NCBI GenBank assembly: GCA_009103225.1 | Contig: RHPI01002368.1 | Span: 77,150-138,840, forward strand | Length of the DNA: 61,691 bases | Reading direction: 5' to 3' | Source of the DNA: Chlorokybus atmophyticus | Lineage: Eukaryota > Streptophyta > Chlorokybophyceae > Chlorokybales > Chlorokybaceae | Shown: positions 33,857 through 46,490 of the stretch, one piece after another | How the letters are laid out: every line of letters begins with the position of its first letter | Numbering within the stretch: the first letter of the stretch is position 1 | Made by a program: the position numbers and the translations under genes | Notes under the pieces: generated by a model | The model's input: the letters and a program-made list of their open reading frames with translations, nothing else | What the model was told of the DNA's origin: nothing | The model's database searches: none

Positions 33857-36420
33857 CGTAGGTTCCTCACTCAACCGCACTCAGCTGCCTCGATCAGCTC
33901 TGTGATGTACTGCGCCGACAGGCGCGGCACGCAGTGCATCTCGCGGGCCGCGCTTGTTGGGCGTGCGGCCCCAGGACGTCTCACATCATTCTAGCAAGTA
34001 CCGGTAGTGTACAGCTACAGTCAAGACGCAAATGGGCTTTCCCCCTGCCAAAGCTTATGCCGGCCCGGTCAGCGCTGAGAACGGTGGAATGGCCGTCAGG
34101 TTGCGGTGGTCTGCCGGTAGACGAGTGAGAATATGTGTAGCCATACTGCGGTTGTTGACGTTGATGTGGTTGTAAGACATGATGGTTCCGATGGCGATAT
34201 AGCGCGGTGGATCAGTGTTCGACGCTATCATCCGCTGTCTTAGCGAAATTGTACGATATCTGTTGTCTTTAATAACGGTCGCTGCTCAATTACTATCGTC
34301 ACAACGTAAGTCACGGTACTAACACCGCCAACCGGCACTGAACTCGCAATGATTAGCGTGCGTTCACACAAGGTTCGCCACATTATACGGCCTACCTACG
34401 TCGCCATGCTCCATCGCAACCGTCCGTGTGCTTCACTCGTAGACTACCGGCATAAGCTTCTTCCCATTGGCGCCTTAACTAGCTAATCCAAGCGCACCCG
34501 GCATCGCCCCGTCGCCGAGGGCAAGTTGCCGAGGAAGCTGTTTCATCATAGAGGGGGCTATAGATCTAGACCTCGAACCAACGTCCGTTACGTCACAGCA
34601 GGAAGTTCCGCGGGCCTGCCCCGGATCAGCTCGGCCCGCGGCGCGGCGTTGTCCTAGTGGCTCGTACAGGTAGGCCAAGTGATAAACGGCTTAGCGTTAT
34701 AACCGCTGTCCATGGCATGCCCCGTTGTAGAAAACATGTTTTGTCCTGGCACATTTTACTTCAATGATAGGGTTATAACTAGCATATATTAGCGCATGTC
34801 GTTTTTGTAAATGATATGAGCATAGCTATGCTACTACTAGGGCCTTGCATGACATGGCATGATCAAGTCACTTAAACTCTTGGTAATAACATTCTTAAAT
34901 GATGTATTGCACACCCGATGAGGTTACGAGCATATTAGCCGCTGCTGCCTATAAATGCCGCAAAAGGGGCTGTTACGTCGACATGGAACGCTCTCATTCG
35001 CATGGGGCCTGCGGGGCGTGCAAGTACTGGCACAAACCGTTTGTGCCTGTATTGGCACGTGCCTTTTGAGGCTAGACCCAAACGGCCCCCAAACTGGCAC
35101 AAAACCGCTTGCGCCAGAATGGATGCTAATTTACCTATTGGTTAGTGGCACAAGCGGTTTATAACTAGTACAAGCACTAATTGCAAAGCCAAGATGAGCA
35201 CGATTGCAAACCAATGCATTGCTTGGTCTAAAGCTAGGTGTGCCAGCATTGGCAAATAAAAACCATGTGCCTTGACTGGCATATGCACTAAATCTGGTAT
35301 TAGCATGTGCCGGTGTTGACACCAATGTTCATCATGCTATTAAATTTACCCAATGTATCTTAAATCTTCATTCATGTACTTGTATGTTGCTGAGGGAACA
35401 CCCTCAGCTTGGCTTCGAAGGTAGATACTTTTGCCTGCCTGCCTACCGATGCACCCGCCAGCTTGCCATTGCCGTGCCCTGCGTCGTTGTCAAGTTGTGG
35501 AACATCAAGTTCACAGTGTTAGCGCTGAGCGAAACCCCCCTGCGTGGTAGCATGTTTCATTCACCATGATACAGCAAAACCAAAAAGGGCATTTCACGCA
35601 ACGCATTTCAAGTACACAATTAAAGCTGCATCGACACCACTATCAGCAACTATTGACAGCTACATCTGCAGCTATAACTACAACTACACCTACAACCGCA
35701 ACTGCTGCTGCTACTGCAACTGTCAGCATTTCTCCCTGCACAAGCTGCAACTTCTATGCAGCGTTGCGACAACGTGAGGATTAGCACACCAGCATCAGAC
35801 TGGCAGACCCATAGTCCCAGCCTATCAGGTCTACAACAAGCAAGTCCACTCAGTGGGTCTAGACCCAGTCTTGGGCTAAATCAGACCAAGTCGTCCAGCC
35901 AATATTCAACTCGCCCACTAGCAAGACCTACAAAGCAAATGCAGACTAGATTGAAGGTTTAACATACTGGTCTGCTAAGCTAGACCATCAGAGGGTTTAA
36001 AGGGGACATAAGGCAAATGGTAGCAAGCTACATTGGACAAACTTAAGTGTCAATAACCCCGATAGACCTTTCTTGCAGCTTGCACTGTTGAGATGGACGA
36101 TGACAAGCACACACATGCATATACGTGCATACCACAACAACACTAATGTCAAGGATATGATGCACTATAGGACCTTAGCATGCGCATATGCTACGTCGTG
36201 ACCAGTGACTCTGCTCCAACAAGAGAGTTCTACAGGGTTCCACAGAGTACTTGTCTGCTACAAGTCCGCGGGCTTTGATACTTGCCAGCTACACATGCTT
36301 TATATTAGAAGCCACTGTGTCTAGCATACTCCATCAAATGCTGCACGCTACGTTGCACCACATAGCCAACTTCAAGAGCTTTTCAATAAGCCGCCATCAG
36401 TTTTGCTGGAGAGGTTGCAA
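33857..36420. other. Spacer without supported gene
   Basis: A GC-rich stretch (about 33,720-34,680) could be the promoter side of the papain-like gene. Around 35,010-35,160 there are three loose GGCACAAA...CCG motifs, and at 35,640-35,740 a CAACTACA/ACTGCTGC-rich stretch. No exon chain or RNA gene was recognised. Confidence 0.4.
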
Positions 36421-36429
36421 ACCTGGAGG

Positions 36430-37212
36430 ACTATTGTAATGCAGACTTTGCAGCAGATGTTGACAAGCGCAAGTCCACATCTGGGTGTGCGTTCTTGCTA
36501 AATGAAAGTTTGGTGAGCTGGAATTCGAAGCTTCAAGCTACTGTGGCAGTTTATATTGCTGAGGTTCAGTACATGTACTCAACCGTGTATACATTGCGGC
36601 ATCACATGCTTTGAAGGAGGCTTTATGGCTAAGAAATTTGATGGCTAATGTGGGCTACGAGGAGAGCTGTGTGAAGCTCCACTATGATAATCAAAGTGCC
36701 ATCAAGCTGACGAAGCACCCGGTTGCTTTAGTCCGGGCCAAGCACATAGATGTGGTTCATTATTTTGTGCGCGAGAGGGCTGCAAAGAAGGAGGTCACAT
36801 TTATATACTGCAAGACCGCTGGCATGCTGGCTGACATCATAATCAAGGCTCTTCCTTTGCAAAGTTCAAGACATGTTGCTCGCGTCTTGACACTTCCTGA
36901 CTGCCTGCATGGGAGTGTTGAACTTAGACCTACCTGGTCTATTCTACTAATTTAGACCTGTTTATGACTTATTCAATCATGAAAATGCTTGGTTTTGAAC
37001 TCGGTGTATGTGATAGCATAGACTAATATGGTTAGTCGACATTGATGTTACTTGTTTGCATGTTTTGTACAGCACATATCGAGCCTAGACTTATTAAGTT
37101 TAAATGTGCTGCTGTACTGAGCTTGGAACTGGAGAGAGACCTCACTTGTAAGTCTGGAGTCTGGCACACTTCTTCGGCAGCTAGGATTTGTATGCTGTGC
37201 ATGGTTGCATGC
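36430..37212 (+). mobile_element. Degraded Ty1/copia fragment A: RNase H and 3' LTR-like end
   Basis: Encodes the end of a copia polyprotein with broken frames: CNADFAADVDKRKSTSGCAF, VSWNSKLQATVAVYIAEVQY, ALWLRNLMANVG, LHYDNQSAIKLTKHP, KHIDVVHYFVRERAAKKEV, all typical of copia RNase H. After it, GGGAGTGTTG looks like a polypurine tract followed by an LTR start (TGTTGA, about 36,914), and the segment ends at TGTGCATGGTTGCATGCAA (37,212). No reverse transcriptase is attached. Confidence 0.8.
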
Positions 37213-37381
37213 AAGGGTGCAACTAGATGTGTATGAGCTTGCACGTTACAGCTGTCACGCCTCCTGAGTTGCATACACTTGATAGACCCGTCTGAACTTG
37301 TTTGGACCCACTACGCCAGCCTGAGTGCTCAAGCTTTTCCGATCAGAGTTTGAAGGTTGTGACGGGCTCCGCCTTACTCTT

Positions 37382-38793
37382 CACACAAGGTGCTGAAGAA
37401 ACAAGGCTTTAATGCAAATTTGGCTGATGTGAGCTTGTTTTTTACAAGACCAAAAGGATGTGGTTGTTGTTGTATGTGGATGACATCCTGATTGCGGCAT
37501 CAGGAATGTCCGATGTTCAGCGAGCAAAGACTTGGGTGAAGGCTGCATTTGATTGTTAAAATCTCGCGAGACCACATACTTTCTCAGTATGATTGTCACA
37601 AGGAGTTGAGCTTTAGGAGCTGCAGTCATCAATATCATCCAGTAGTAGATGGGGAGGCAGCTGGTGGCACAGTTTGTTTTGGACCACGCCAAGATGAGAG
37701 AAGTACCCCTGAATGTGGGAGCTCACTTGGATAGAGCCAGAAATAGTGATGAGGAGTTAGACAAGCAGAAGTATTCCTATTGTGAGCTTGTTGGCAGCCT
37801 TCTTTACTTGTCAATGGCATTAACACCAGACATCGCACATGCTGTATGACATGTAGCGTGCTCTTGCAGGCTACAGTGTCAGCCTTTGGTTGGCAGTAAA
37901 GGGAGTGCTGCGCTACTTGTTGACAACAGCGGCAACGGGCATCAAGTATGGCCAGGGCAGTGTGGAACTGCAAGGCTACTGTGATGCGGACTATGCTGGT
38001 GTTGTTGATACCGAAGGTCAACTACTGGCTATGTGTACAAGCTTGGTGGTGGCGTAATCAGCAAGTTACATCCTACTGTGGCTGCATCCACTACAAAAAC
38101 AGAGTACATGGCATGTGCTTCAGCTGCAAAGGAAGCACTTTGGCTTACGACATAAATGGCGGATCATGGACACCCTTTGGAGAGCGTGAAGATCTACCGC
38201 AACTATTAGGAAGCTGTGAAGTTGTTAAAGAACCCAATTCTCTCAGCAAGGAGCAAGCACACCAATGTGCATCATCACTTTGTGAGAGACGGAGTGGGGA
38301 GAGGAATGTTGAAGTGTAGCTACCGCAGGACCGAAGACATGCTGGATGACTTCCTGACTAAGACATTGTCTATTTAGAAATCCAAAACATGCTATAAAGG
38401 GCTAGGCATTTTAAGTTGAAGCGAAGGCTTGAAGACTTGGAACGAGAAGCTAGCCAAGCTGCTTGCATGGGAGTGTTGAGAATACATCATGTTATGTATG
38501 GTTTATGACTCTCATAACTTGCATGCAGTCAGCTTGTCTATTAGGACTCTAAGTAGTTTATGTAGTGACATTAGATAAGCTACTCGACACTGCGGTTGTG
38601 TATAGCTTGTTGGCAGTTAGGAGTGATCTAGTCCGGGCTGGACTTGCGGTAGGACCCACAGTCAGGGCTTGGAGCCGACACAGCCCGCGTCCTTTCAGTG
38701 TAGTCTACTCTCGGGTCAGTTCTCTGTGCAACGCAGTATAAGCTCAACCATTGCGTTTGTATGTTGTATGCTGTGCATGGTTGCATGCAATCG
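37382..38793 (+). mobile_element. Degraded Ty1/copia fragment B: end of RT, RNase H and LTR-like end
   Basis: Carries the end of the reverse transcriptase with the YVDD box (about 37,472-37,483) and LVGSLLYLSMALTPDIAHAV, then RNase H pieces (GYCDADYAGVVDTEG, HPTVAASTTKTEYMACASAA, HHHFVRDGVGRG, DFLTKTLS) in shifting frames. GGGAGTGTTGAGAATA at about 38,469-38,484 looks like a polypurine tract plus LTR start. It ends with the same 19-base sequence as fragment A (TGTGCATGGTTGCATGCAA, to 38,793). It belongs to a related but different copy. Confidence 0.8.
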
Positions 38794-38796
38794 CTC

Positions 38797-39700
38797 CGGT
38801 CAACATGCCTTTGACCATGTCTTCAGCCAGCAAACGTTTGAGGTTGTTGTCGCCAAGATGCCTGAACTTTACATGCCATAGTTCAGCCGTTTCCTTCTCC
38901 TTCACCACGTTGGCGTTAATGCTATGAGGACGGCTCCACGGTGTAGAGCCCTCCTGGCGCGATGCCAACCATATCTACAACCCCATCCATGAGCACAAAG
39001 CATCGACCCTCTCGGATCATAATCTCAGCGCCCACGCGCTCAGCAATTCTCACAGAGATAAGACTAGTAGCACCCGCAGGAACTTGTAGACACTCTCTCA
39101 GCAAGACCTCTCTCACACTTACACAGTACCTCAACCTTGCGGTTGAGCCGCACTTCACCCACGCCTACAGCTTCTAGCATGTGACCACCAAAGCCCTCCA
39201 CTGTCGTTGCGGTTTGCAGCTTTCTGTAGTTCTCCATGACCTCCACATGTGGTGTCAGGTGCTCGTTGCATCCAAAGTCTATTGCCCATGACGTGGTGGA
39301 CATCTTTTTAAATGTAGTGAAGGTTACGCTCTTTCCTTGCGTTGGTCGCTGTTGTTGATGCTAATGCTGGCTTTTCGTTGACGCTTGTAACAGTCTTCAA
39401 AAATGTGACCCTTCACGTTAGTAGTTGCATGTGAGGTTCTCGTGCCTGATGTTGTTGTTGCCGCTTTTGCCTTTGTTCTTCTCTTGATGGTTGTAGGGTT
39501 TCTTGTTGTTTGCGTGGAAGGCGACAGCGTCTGTGTGCTCGTCCTTCTTCACTACACATTGCTCCACCGTCAACAACTTGAGCAACACATCGTCCATGGT
39601 CAGCTTCGATCACGATGTTCGCGGCCGCAACCCGATTCCTCGCGACATTGTTCACGGCAACAATGTGGTTTGTGGTGAACATCATCGCTGGTTTAATAAA
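38797..39700 (-). mobile_element. Degraded Ty1/copia fragment C (antisense): Gag knuckle, protease, GAG-pre-integrase
   Basis: Read on the minus strand: Gag end with a CCHC zinc-knuckle remnant (about 39,420-39,370, frame broken), aspartic protease start (WAIDFGCNEHLTPHVEVMEN; the catalytic DSG/DSA reads DFG), then the GAG-pre-integrase region (TAELWHVKFRHLGDNNLKRL). It lies head to head with fragments A and B, so it is a separate insertion or a rearranged half of one. Confidence 0.75.
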
Positions 39701-40597
39701 ATCTTAATGTTAAGTTTTAAGTTAGCATTACTTTTCAAGTCGTAACCCTTGCGTTATTCATTGAATATCTCTGCACGTAACGTGGCAGAATTGTCAGTAA
39801 TTAATCTACTACCTTAATGAGTGTATTACATGCCCATATTATGGGCATTATAATATGAAACAATATGCAGCCATTTGTGCACCATGGTGTGCTCACATTC
39901 AATATCTATTCGCTTATACTTTGAGCAGCATAAAGTGAGGATGTGCTCTGGACGGTCGAGATCTCTTTTCAACAGATCGAACGGCCGATAGCTGATGAGT
40001 CGCCGCCTAGCCAATGAGAGGTGGGCGAGCAGCGCATACCACGCAGCCCTGCAGTCGCGGGTGCCGTCTGTGATTGCCACTGATGGCCCTTGACCCTAGT
40101 GTGATGCGCGTGTGATGTGTTTGTGGGCCCTAATGCCGGCCGGCCCAATCGCCCCAGCCGCACCGCGTGGTTTGCATACTTGACTGCCATGTGATAAAGG
40201 CGCTTGCCTGAGTGCCAGCGTGGGACGTGTGTAGCCGACTGTGCCCATTCCACCCCTGCCGCTCCGAACACGAGCCTTTCGGCCGGAAGATGGGTCTTGG
40301 ACCACGACGAGCCCGATCCCGGGCTCGGTGCCTCGTGAGTCGCGACCGACACGCCCTGCCCGGCAGGCGTTACGGCCCTTCATACGGCGGGGGCCGCGCG
40401 CGCGTCCGCTCGCGGTGCATAACTGCGCAAGCCTTGTGCGGCCTTTGCAAGCAGCATTTCTGCTTGACACGGGCTTAGTCAGCCTGCTGACAGATGCTGC
40501 GCAGCTCAGAGCAGCTCGCCGACGACGACGAGAGTCGCTTGCTTCCTGTGGCTGCGTGTGCATGTGGCTGGCCGCCGGACGTCATCCCCAGCACAGC
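39701..40597. other. Upstream region of LRR gene A, GC-rich from about 40,000
   Basis: Moderately AT-rich to about 39,960, then strongly GC-rich (40,100-40,560, with CCCGGGCT and GCGCGCGCG blocks) up to the start codon at 40,598. A promoter/5' UTR role is inferred from position only. Confidence 0.4.
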
Positions 40598-41452
40598 ATG
40601 ACGATGTCTCCGGCCTGGCGGCTGTCTCTGCTGCTGCTGCTGCTGCTGCTGCTGGGCTCAGGTGAGAATAGCCTGCTGTTGAGCGCTTGCGTGTGGGGCA
40701 AGTAGACTGCCTACAATATTCATGCCTGCCTTTACCAGTTGCAATGCTCTCTATTCTTGGGCTCTCACATCGTGTTGATGTGCCTGCGCTAATGTTTCTA
40801 AATGCACGCAGCCCGCCAGGCGTCTGCTGTATCCAATCAGGAAGGTAAGTCGTAGTCTGCTACAACATAGCCACTTGCGTGCAGCACCAGCCTTGACATG
40901 GACTGCGATGTACGCTCACACTTACTGGCACCATGCATGGGCAGTTGCGGCTCTCCGTTTGCTACAGGACAATCTATCCTACCACGATTACCAATGCAAC
41001 AAGGAGGTGAAGGGGATCCCTGGCTGGCCATCTAACCTGACAGGCTATGACGTCTGCACCCTGCCTGAAATTCGTTTCGACGATGGAGTTATCAGAGCCT
41101 GTGAGTGACAACACGTTACGGTGCTCATTCTCTGAAACCCCCCTACCTGCTGTTATCGCTGAGTCAATCAGTCTTGATGCATTGCATGTTTATCAGGAGG
41201 TTGGATAGGATGAATCTCCACAACAACAATCGTTGTTTTAACCGCGCTCAATGACCTCGTCAATCCACAGCAAATGTAAGTGTGCTGCACAAACATATTC
41301 AACGTGCTTTGCAAGTTGATTTGAAACACGGCTATAGGCTGCTAGATTCAGCCCAACCCACACGCAAAAGTCGTTCCAAAACACAATCCAATATTCACAG
41401 ATGCGTTGTGTTGCGCAGATTCCTCTCATACAATGCGTTCAGTAGACCATTT

Positions 41453-41511
41453 ACATCGCTTCCAGGCCGGAGACACCACCCGAGGTGGTGTCTCCGGCCT
41501 AGAAGCGATGT
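41453..41511. repeat. 28-bp hairpin inside an LRR exon
   Basis: Arms 41,453-41,480 and 41,484-41,511 are inverted copies with one mismatch and a 3-nt loop (core GGCCGGAGACACCACC). The second arm overlaps the exon 3' end and donor site, so the exon looks lengthened by local inverted duplication. Confidence 0.95.
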
Positions 41512-41714
41512 AAGTCTCTGTTGAGTGTTATGCGAGAGCTCTGTGTGCGCTCCAAGAAGCTACTACATGCATCGGTTGCGTATTTGCTCACGCGCAAACC
41601 TTCCAACCTTTGCATTGCTATGGTTGTCATGTCAGCGATGTTACGACTGACGTATGCATCCTTGTGGATGTGCAGGTATTCTGAAACCAATCAATTCTTC
41701 GGTGCGATACCGTC

Positions 41715-41717
41715 TGA
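41715..41717. other. Left target-site duplication (TGA) of second CACTA element
   Basis: TGA just before CACTAC is repeated just after the right end at 46,973-46,975, the 3-bp duplication expected for CACTA. Removing the element and one TGA restores an LRR exon of 72 nt. Confidence 0.93.
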
Positions 41718-41761
41718 CACTACAAAATCAGGGCGGTATTCAGACGTTGAGAAATCAGCTG
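41718..41761 (+). repeat. Left terminal inverted repeat of second CACTA element
   Basis: CACTACAAAATCAGGGCGGT at the terminus; about 31 of 44 positions pair with 46,929-46,972, with an uninterrupted CACTACAAAA and a TTCAGACGTT block. Confidence 0.93.
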
Positions 41762-42229
41762 TAAGTAGCTTACAATCAGTCACAAAGGTCTCCTACCACT
41801 ACGACTTTGAATGTCAGTCCTAATGTCAGACGTTTGCACCTGACAGTCATGCTTACATTAGCTCCTCACCGTTGATACCAGTGAAACTGAAAGTCAGCGT
41901 TTTGTGACTGACTGTCATGCACTTCGTTATGCTAGAATTTAGTCATTATGACTTGAATTTGTGTTATGCATTGCACACATGCAACGGCTTGCATTCGCAC
42001 TTGAAGTGCTGGCATTCAGCACCCAACATGTACAAGCAATGCGCTTGTATTTATACTTGCATTGCTGCTAATCAGCGCCCAATGTTTGAACGCAGCAACT
42101 GCACCACCAAGTGCTATTCACGAACGCTACGACTCAAGTGCTGGTGATCAGCTCTTGAGCGCTAACTACAAGGATGTATCAGGTAGCTATCAAGCCGCTA
42201 CACACACGTAACCAGCTAGTCAAAAACTG

Positions 42230-44502
42230 TCAGACGTTCATGCGCGTCACCGGCCTGCGCGCGCGGGGCCCCACCTTCTGCACCACCTTGGCCTCGCTGC
42301 AAAAGCCATTCTCGCACACCGCGCAGCCCTGACCATCACACGCTTTGTGGCGCACCATGTCAACCGGTGCTGCGGTGCACAAACTGTTGGTGAACATCTT
42401 GGCGCATAATTAACACACATACAGCTTCAAGCACTTTTGTCTTAACTTACCAATATATGCTTCCGGCCATGCGATGCGGGATCCTATCTCCACATCCTTG
42501 ATCTTTGTCCACGAGTTGGTCTTGATGGGCAGATTGGCATTGCCCAGCAGCGCCTCATCAAACCACACTGCAATCTCACCTAGTGGACAAACAATTCTCA
42601 ATATCAACCCAGTCATAAGCCAATACCCACCCACCCACCCACGCATGCACGCACGTGTGTGCGCGTGCACGCATGCGTGCGCGCACACACACGAACAGCC
42701 TGTTCTGAGACGCTACCTGTCTGCAGCACGTGGTTGTGGACATTACCACTCCCCTCAGTGCAGCGCCGCGCCTTACCCACTGGCTTTGCACCTCGGCTCA
42801 ACCACATGTGCACTTGTGAGAATGACTGATCGTTCTCCTTGTCACCAGTCCGCCGAGCTTTCCCAATCACTGTGATTACCAACACCGTGTGATTGTACAG
42901 AGTGCGTGCTGAGTTGTGACGTTCTCTAACTTACATCAAGAAGCTGGTCGTCCAAGGAGATGTTCGTTGCTTGGCTACATGCAACGGGTTGAGGCCCTGG
43001 GCAGCTGCTTGCCGCGGCACTCTTGTTCAACTGTTCCTGCAATGGGACCCTTGCTGGTTTTTGAGTCGGTTGTGGAGCTGGTTTTTGGGCTGTCTGAGCG
43101 CGCCCGTTATCTTGTGGTTTCTTTGCTTTGCTTGTCACTTTGCCTGCAGCCTGCGCTCAATAATATAAACCACAAGCAGCCATGCAACATGACAGCAAGT
43201 TAGCGTAAGCATCAAGCTCACCTTGCGCTTCCTGTAATGAGCACGGTTTGACATTGTGCGCCGCAGGATGTACTTGAGCTCCTTGTCATCATAGTCCGGG
43301 AACTCGATGTTCAGAACTCTGTAGTCGATCATTCAATGAATCTATGATGTGCAAGACAAGCACATACCTTACCTACCTCATGATCGCGTCAACTATGCCT
43401 TGCTTCTGGTGCTGAAGGCGTATGCCTTTCTCAAGGAAGGCATCACGCAAAGCTTTGGCACGCTCCTGTCGCAGGGTCATGCGGCATGGGCATCACGCAA
43501 AGCTTTGCACGCTCTAATGAATGTGAGAGAAACGTAGCTGCAAAGTTGCAAGCTGTGCCACATTCTCACCCTAGCCGCATGCTTGTACACGTCCTCACCG
43601 CATAGATGGCGTGGCTCGTGTGGCTGCGAAAGAGCCATGAGGTTCACCAGATTCCCACGTTTCTGTACACACAGCCATGTACACTGCTGAAACATAAGGC
43701 AACATAGAACAACATAAAACATCATAGTCAACATGGATCTACACTTGCAGTCACCACCTCAGCAGCTCTCCAAGCCTCGTCTTTGTGCTCATCAAGCTGC
43801 CCAGCTTCCTGGTGCTCACCAGTTGTTGCCGTCGGTGCTGCAATTGGCAAACCATTGGTGAGCGAAGCATGCTGTAGCTGCGGATAAGCATGTACATCAA
43901 CTTGACAATGTTGTTGCTGCTTGCTACTTGAAGTAGCAAGCAACATTGTCACTCTTATGTCTGATAGTGTAGGCAGCAAACAGTGCAAGAAGCATACAAT
44001 CGGTACCAATGGACAAAGCTAGCAAGCAACTCCACCAAGTTGGCTACGTAGCTAATGTACAAGGTTAGCTATTCACACTGGTGGCACCAACAGACCCAAG
44101 CTAGCTAGCACTTCATCAACAACATTAGTGTCGGGCAGTTACTGCTTAGCAAGCAGTCACTTAATGGTTAACAGTGTGTTCAGCGGTTAGTGCTCAAGAT
44201 CAGCATGCTGCTTGGATAATGCACTGCATCTTGCCTGACATTGCTGAGCATGAAGCCTAGGCCTGTTCACCTGTTTCGTGACGAGTAACTGGAGCAACAC
44301 GGTACGAGGAGCTTGCAGGCTGCCGCTCAGCACGATGTTGCTCAGCTAGCTGTGCGTCTAGCTGAAGCACTTGCGCAGCTTGCTTTCTCCTTCTCTCATC
44401 TTCTGCTGCAACCACTCGTCTGGCCTCCTCTACTTTCTCAGGGCTGATTGCCTGAAACTCTGACAGATTGTTTATCACAAATCTGGCTAGCACTAACTGC
44501 AT
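42230..44502 (-). CDS. DUF8039/TnpA-like gene of second CACTA element
   Basis: Minus-strand exon chain: about 44,502-44,257 (Glu/Arg/Gln-rich coiled coil, EEARRVVAAEDERRRKQAAQ), pieces at about 43,820-43,750 and 43,690-43,520, 43,332-43,222 (NIEFPDYDDKELKYILRRTM), 43,150-42,935 (Pro/Lys/Gln linker), 42,908-42,777 (NHTVLVITVIGKARR), 42,579-42,451 (GEIAVWFDEALLGNANLPIK ... IGSRIAWPEAYI) and a last exon to TGA 42,230 with a Cys-rich tail (CDGQGCAVCENGFC). The IAVWFDE...LPI...IAWP pattern matches the DUF8039 domain of plant En/Spm proteins. All listed splice edges are GT-AG and the frames are open, so this gene looks better preserved than the transposase next to it. Binding to the subterminal motifs is inferred. 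The N-terminal exons are less certain. Confidence 0.6.
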
Positions 44503-45429
44503 TCTGACTAGCTCTCGTACAAGTATGCCCCCTTGCCAGTGTCACCTTTGGTTTCTACTGCTGCTTGCTACTACTGTCGCCTTGCTACTAGTGCCGCCTG
44601 CTGTTAGCAACTTCTGTGGAGCTTGCTACTCGTAGAGCAACTGCCGTCTGCTGGCTAGTGCCGCCTGCTCTTGCCTGCCAGCTGAAACTGTTGTTCTCTA
44701 TGCTGTTCTGTATGCTGCCTTGGGCGCTGGGCTCTTCCCATGCATGTGTAGCCGGCCATGCACTGCAGAGAGTTTTTTGCTAACAGTATTACCTAAGTAT
44801 ATAGCCCCTTTTATAGCCCCTTTTATGGCCCTAGGGTTTGCTACAACAACAGCGGCGGCATGCATGCGGTACGCAGGGTTCGCCGGCGGCGAGGCATAGA
44901 GGGGAGTGGTTGAATAGGCGTAGACAGTGAGGTTGCGCGGGTCTCGGAGAGCAAGGGAGAGAACAGCCAGCGGGGGGAGCAGCGAGGCATAAAGAACAGT
45001 CCCATCACAAGCCATGCATGGCATGCAATGTAGTATCGATAAACATGCTGGGTCTGCTGGCGGCAGCGGGAGTGGCGGTGAGAGGCATAGAGAATTATGC
45101 GGAGAGAGGACAGGTGGAAGACACTGGTGGGTAGCGTGTTGATTGCTCTGGTGTTGTCATTTTGAGTATGTTTTTGCTATGCTAGTATACTAGTACATGA
45201 CTATTACTGCTGACTGTGGCATATTACTATGCTGCACAGCATAATCAGTGACATTATGCAAATGTATATGCACCCGCAAGCATGCTGCTGAATGTGCGCA
45301 CGCACAAGCGCACACACATGCTTATGCGTGCACAAGCGCACGCACACAGGTGCTGGCCGTGATCAACTCAGGGGTTAAACATGTTTGGCATGTACTGGTG
45401 TGTGGCAAAACATAAGACTGTACATGTAT

Positions 45430-46490
45430 GTTGCCAGGTTACTGGATGAAGTGAACAGATTGCGTCAACAGAGTCAAGTCAAGCAGCGCGGTAGGCACGG
45501 CAAGCACATGCGCAATGGGTCGGAAAAGGATGATGTTGATGCTGCCACGATGTTGCAACAACAGTCGGATCTCTTGCACAAGTATAGCCACAAGGCCCGT
45601 GCCATGTTCTTGGGTTGCCCGGCTGAGTGCAGCGCGTACTCACACATGACAGTTGAGGGCAAGCACTACATGGACAGCACAGAAGGACAAAGACAAGGTG
45701 ACTTTTGACTGTGGTGTGGAGGCGGGTTTTCAATGCGAGTATGTGAGTCGCCGCAGTGATAACCATCCTGTTCGAGCGATCCTACCTTTTTGGGGCGTTT
45801 TGCTCAACATATTCCACATTGACTATCTCGGAGCTGAGGTGAGCAGTGTTGCATGTAACTTCCAACCTTCACGCACATGGTACTTTGTGTTGAGGTGCGT
45901 TATTAATGCAGCTGTTACTTTGCCGCGTGAAGTGGTTCAAGAAGCAATCTGAAAACCAACAACCCTCAGTCACAGACACGGGGAGGTTCTGGGTGCATCG
46001 AAACCAGTTTTTCAAGGAGAAAGAGGAGCCCTACATTGAGGCGGATCGCCTCACAGGGCAAGTGTTCTTTGCCATGCCGACTGTGGCAGACTGTGACAGG
46101 CTGATAGTGCTTGAGAAGGAGGTGGCCACGAGAGTGGCATCCCTCAAGTCGGTGAGGCCTCGCATGGAGGATCCACCTCCTCCTGCTGATGCGGAGGAGA
46201 GGCGCTCTTCAATGTCTGCTTGCGCACGTGATGAACTACTGCGACAAGCGCGTGAAGCCTTCAAGGTGGGAGATGCAGCAGCTGTCGGCGAAGGTGAAGA
46301 AGAGATGGAGGAGGACAGCGACACAGGTACATGGTTGAACGCCATGACTGGTTGGTTGTACAACCAATTACACACATGAATGTTCTGTGCATTCACACAA
46401 GTCATTGACACGCTTGACTAGTCACAAGAGCGCACAGGCAAACTAACTGTCCGCTAATTAGGTGACGAACTTGACGACGACAGCAACTGA
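45430..46490 (+). pseudogene. C-terminal remnant of Tnp2-type transposase (DUF4216)
   Basis: Exons about 45,438-45,840 (RLLDEVNRLRQQSQVKQRG ... FQCEYVSRRSDNHPVRAIL, FWGVLLNIFHIDYLGAE; a frame change lies at about 45,655-45,715), 45,912-46,326 (LLLCRVKWFKK ... GRFWVHRNQFFKEKEEPY ... LTGQVFFA, then acidic) and 46,462-46,490 (GDELDDDSN, TGA). The YG/FWGVL..I...Y.....LLF-like W pattern matches DUF4216, found C-terminal in CACTA transposases. No Tnp2 catalytic domain precedes it, so it cannot encode an active enzyme alone. Confidence 0.7.

Noticed and set aside
40200-40560. GC-rich stretch considered as rRNA or CpG-rich RNA gene
   Set aside because: No conserved rRNA or tRNA motif could be recognised; the position suggests a promoter side.
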